Assembly: GCA_033026295.1 (NCBI GenBank)
Contig: JAUPFM010000067.1
Span: 1 to 64,000, forward strand
DNA length: 64,000 nt
Direction of reading: 5' to 3'
Origin: Channa striata
Lineage: Eukaryota; Chordata; Actinopteri; Anabantiformes; Channidae
Of this stretch, positions 63,695 to 64,000 are shown one piece after another. The first letter of the stretch is position 1. The number at the start of each line of letters is the position of its first letter. The notes under the pieces are model-generated. The model was given only the letters and a program-made list of their open reading frames with translations, was not told the origin of the DNA and did no database searches. Made by a program: the position numbers and the translations under genes.

Positions 63695-64000
63695 CGGGTC
63701 CCTCCGACCCGAGGCCACGGGCCTGGCGGAGGAACGGGACGCCCCGGACTCTCTGAGACAGGGCCCGGGAGGTTTACGATCCCGGGTCCGCGAGGCCCCG
63801 ACGAGCGGGGACGTCGGGACGCGCTGGAGTCCGAGCCCTGGAAGGTTTACGAGCCCGGGTCCGCGAGGCCCGAGGAGACGGGACGCCGGGACGCGCTGGA
63901 GTCAGGCCCCGAGAAGGTCCTCCATCCCGATGTCCCGGGTCCGCCAGGCCCCTGGGAGACGGCGCGCCCGCCGCGAGGAGTCAGGGTCCGAGAATGTCCT
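63695..64000. repeat. GC- and CpG-rich tandem repeat, units of 73-88 bp, cut by window end
   Basis: CGGGTC starts units at 63,695, 63,783, 63,856 and 63,936, giving lengths of 88, 73 and 80 bp and a partial fourth of 65 bp. Units 2 and 3 share GGGTCCGCGAGGCCC at their start and GGGACGCGCTGGAGTC (63,816 and 63,888). GGTTTACGA occurs at 63,771 and 63,844. Units 1 and 4 are more diverged. CpG is dense throughout, as in a CpG island. The repeat may continue beyond the window. I do not recognise the family; a promoter-proximal or subtelomeric GC minisatellite, or monomers of a transposon 5' region, are all possible. Confidence 0.8.

Noticed and set aside
63208..63756. Plus-strand 182-codon open frame across the array end
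   Set aside because: It starts within satellite sequence and is mostly low-complexity Ser/Leu/Pro encoded by the CT tract. No domain is recognisable, and the reverse-strand Arg/Glu-rich frames are the complementary artefact.
63225..64000. Ribosomal DNA or spacer identity for the GC-rich flank
   Set aside because: CT tracts and CpG density recall vertebrate rDNA spacers, but I recognise no 18S, 5.8S or 28S segment and no polymerase I terminator motif series.

Overview
The window is almost entirely one satellite DNA array followed by a short GC-rich flank. From base 1 to about 63,224 it holds roughly 320 head-to-tail copies of an AT-rich monomer of 194-198 bp (typically 195-197), all in one orientation. 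The left end of the array lies outside the window; the right end is inside it. I see no protein-coding gene, rRNA, tRNA or CRISPR array. The open frames that exist are by-products of the repeat. Satellite scale, higher-order repeat (HOR) structure, CT microsatellites and a CpG-rich flank with GCGCATGCGC palindromes point to an animal nuclear chromosome, probably a vertebrate. I do not recognise the satellite family and cannot name the species.

Monomer types used below are read from the stretch after GTTTTGA near monomer position 28: A (agccaagcttg), B (agcagagcttg), C (agcaaaagcttg), D (agcctagcttg), E (agccaaggttgtg) and F (atcagagcttgattgg). Second-half alleles are N (ccagtcagcagaac), M (ccagtcagaagaac) and S (ccactcaggagagactg). 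Alleles before GGATG are aagcttctgg, caagcttgtgg or tatgcttgtgg. Batg is a B monomer with aaaatgatg near its start.

Layout: 1-17,275 is a left domain built around a 7-monomer HOR (best copy 12,761-14,137) without E or F. 17,276-19,681 is a transition zone where E and F-like monomers first appear and one monomer is grossly truncated. 19,682-62,683 is a right domain carrying several local tandem HOR duplications of different size: 15-mer (about 2.95 kb), 13-mer (2.56 kb), 12-mer (2.36 kb) and 24-mer (4.71 kb). The last three monomers (62,684-63,224) again look like the left domain. The array then stops abruptly inside a monomer. The flank 63,225-64,000 holds unique GC-rich sequence, a polypyrimidine/CT tract with two NRF1-like palindromes, and the start of a GC-rich tandem repeat of 73-88 bp units cut by the window end.

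The most striking signal is a 0-9 base hypervariable junction in every monomer, between an AGCAT-loop-ATGCT hairpin and AATCGCC plus a TTTTCTC-AGC-GAGAAAA hairpin. In the two adjacent 4.7 kb 24-mer copies the bodies look almost identical, yet 18 of 24 equivalent junctions differ. The six matches are about what random pairing of the observed junction alleles would give. Either this point is mutated or re-joined far faster than the array around it, or it is a localised sequencing/assembly artefact. Both possibilities can be tested in raw reads.
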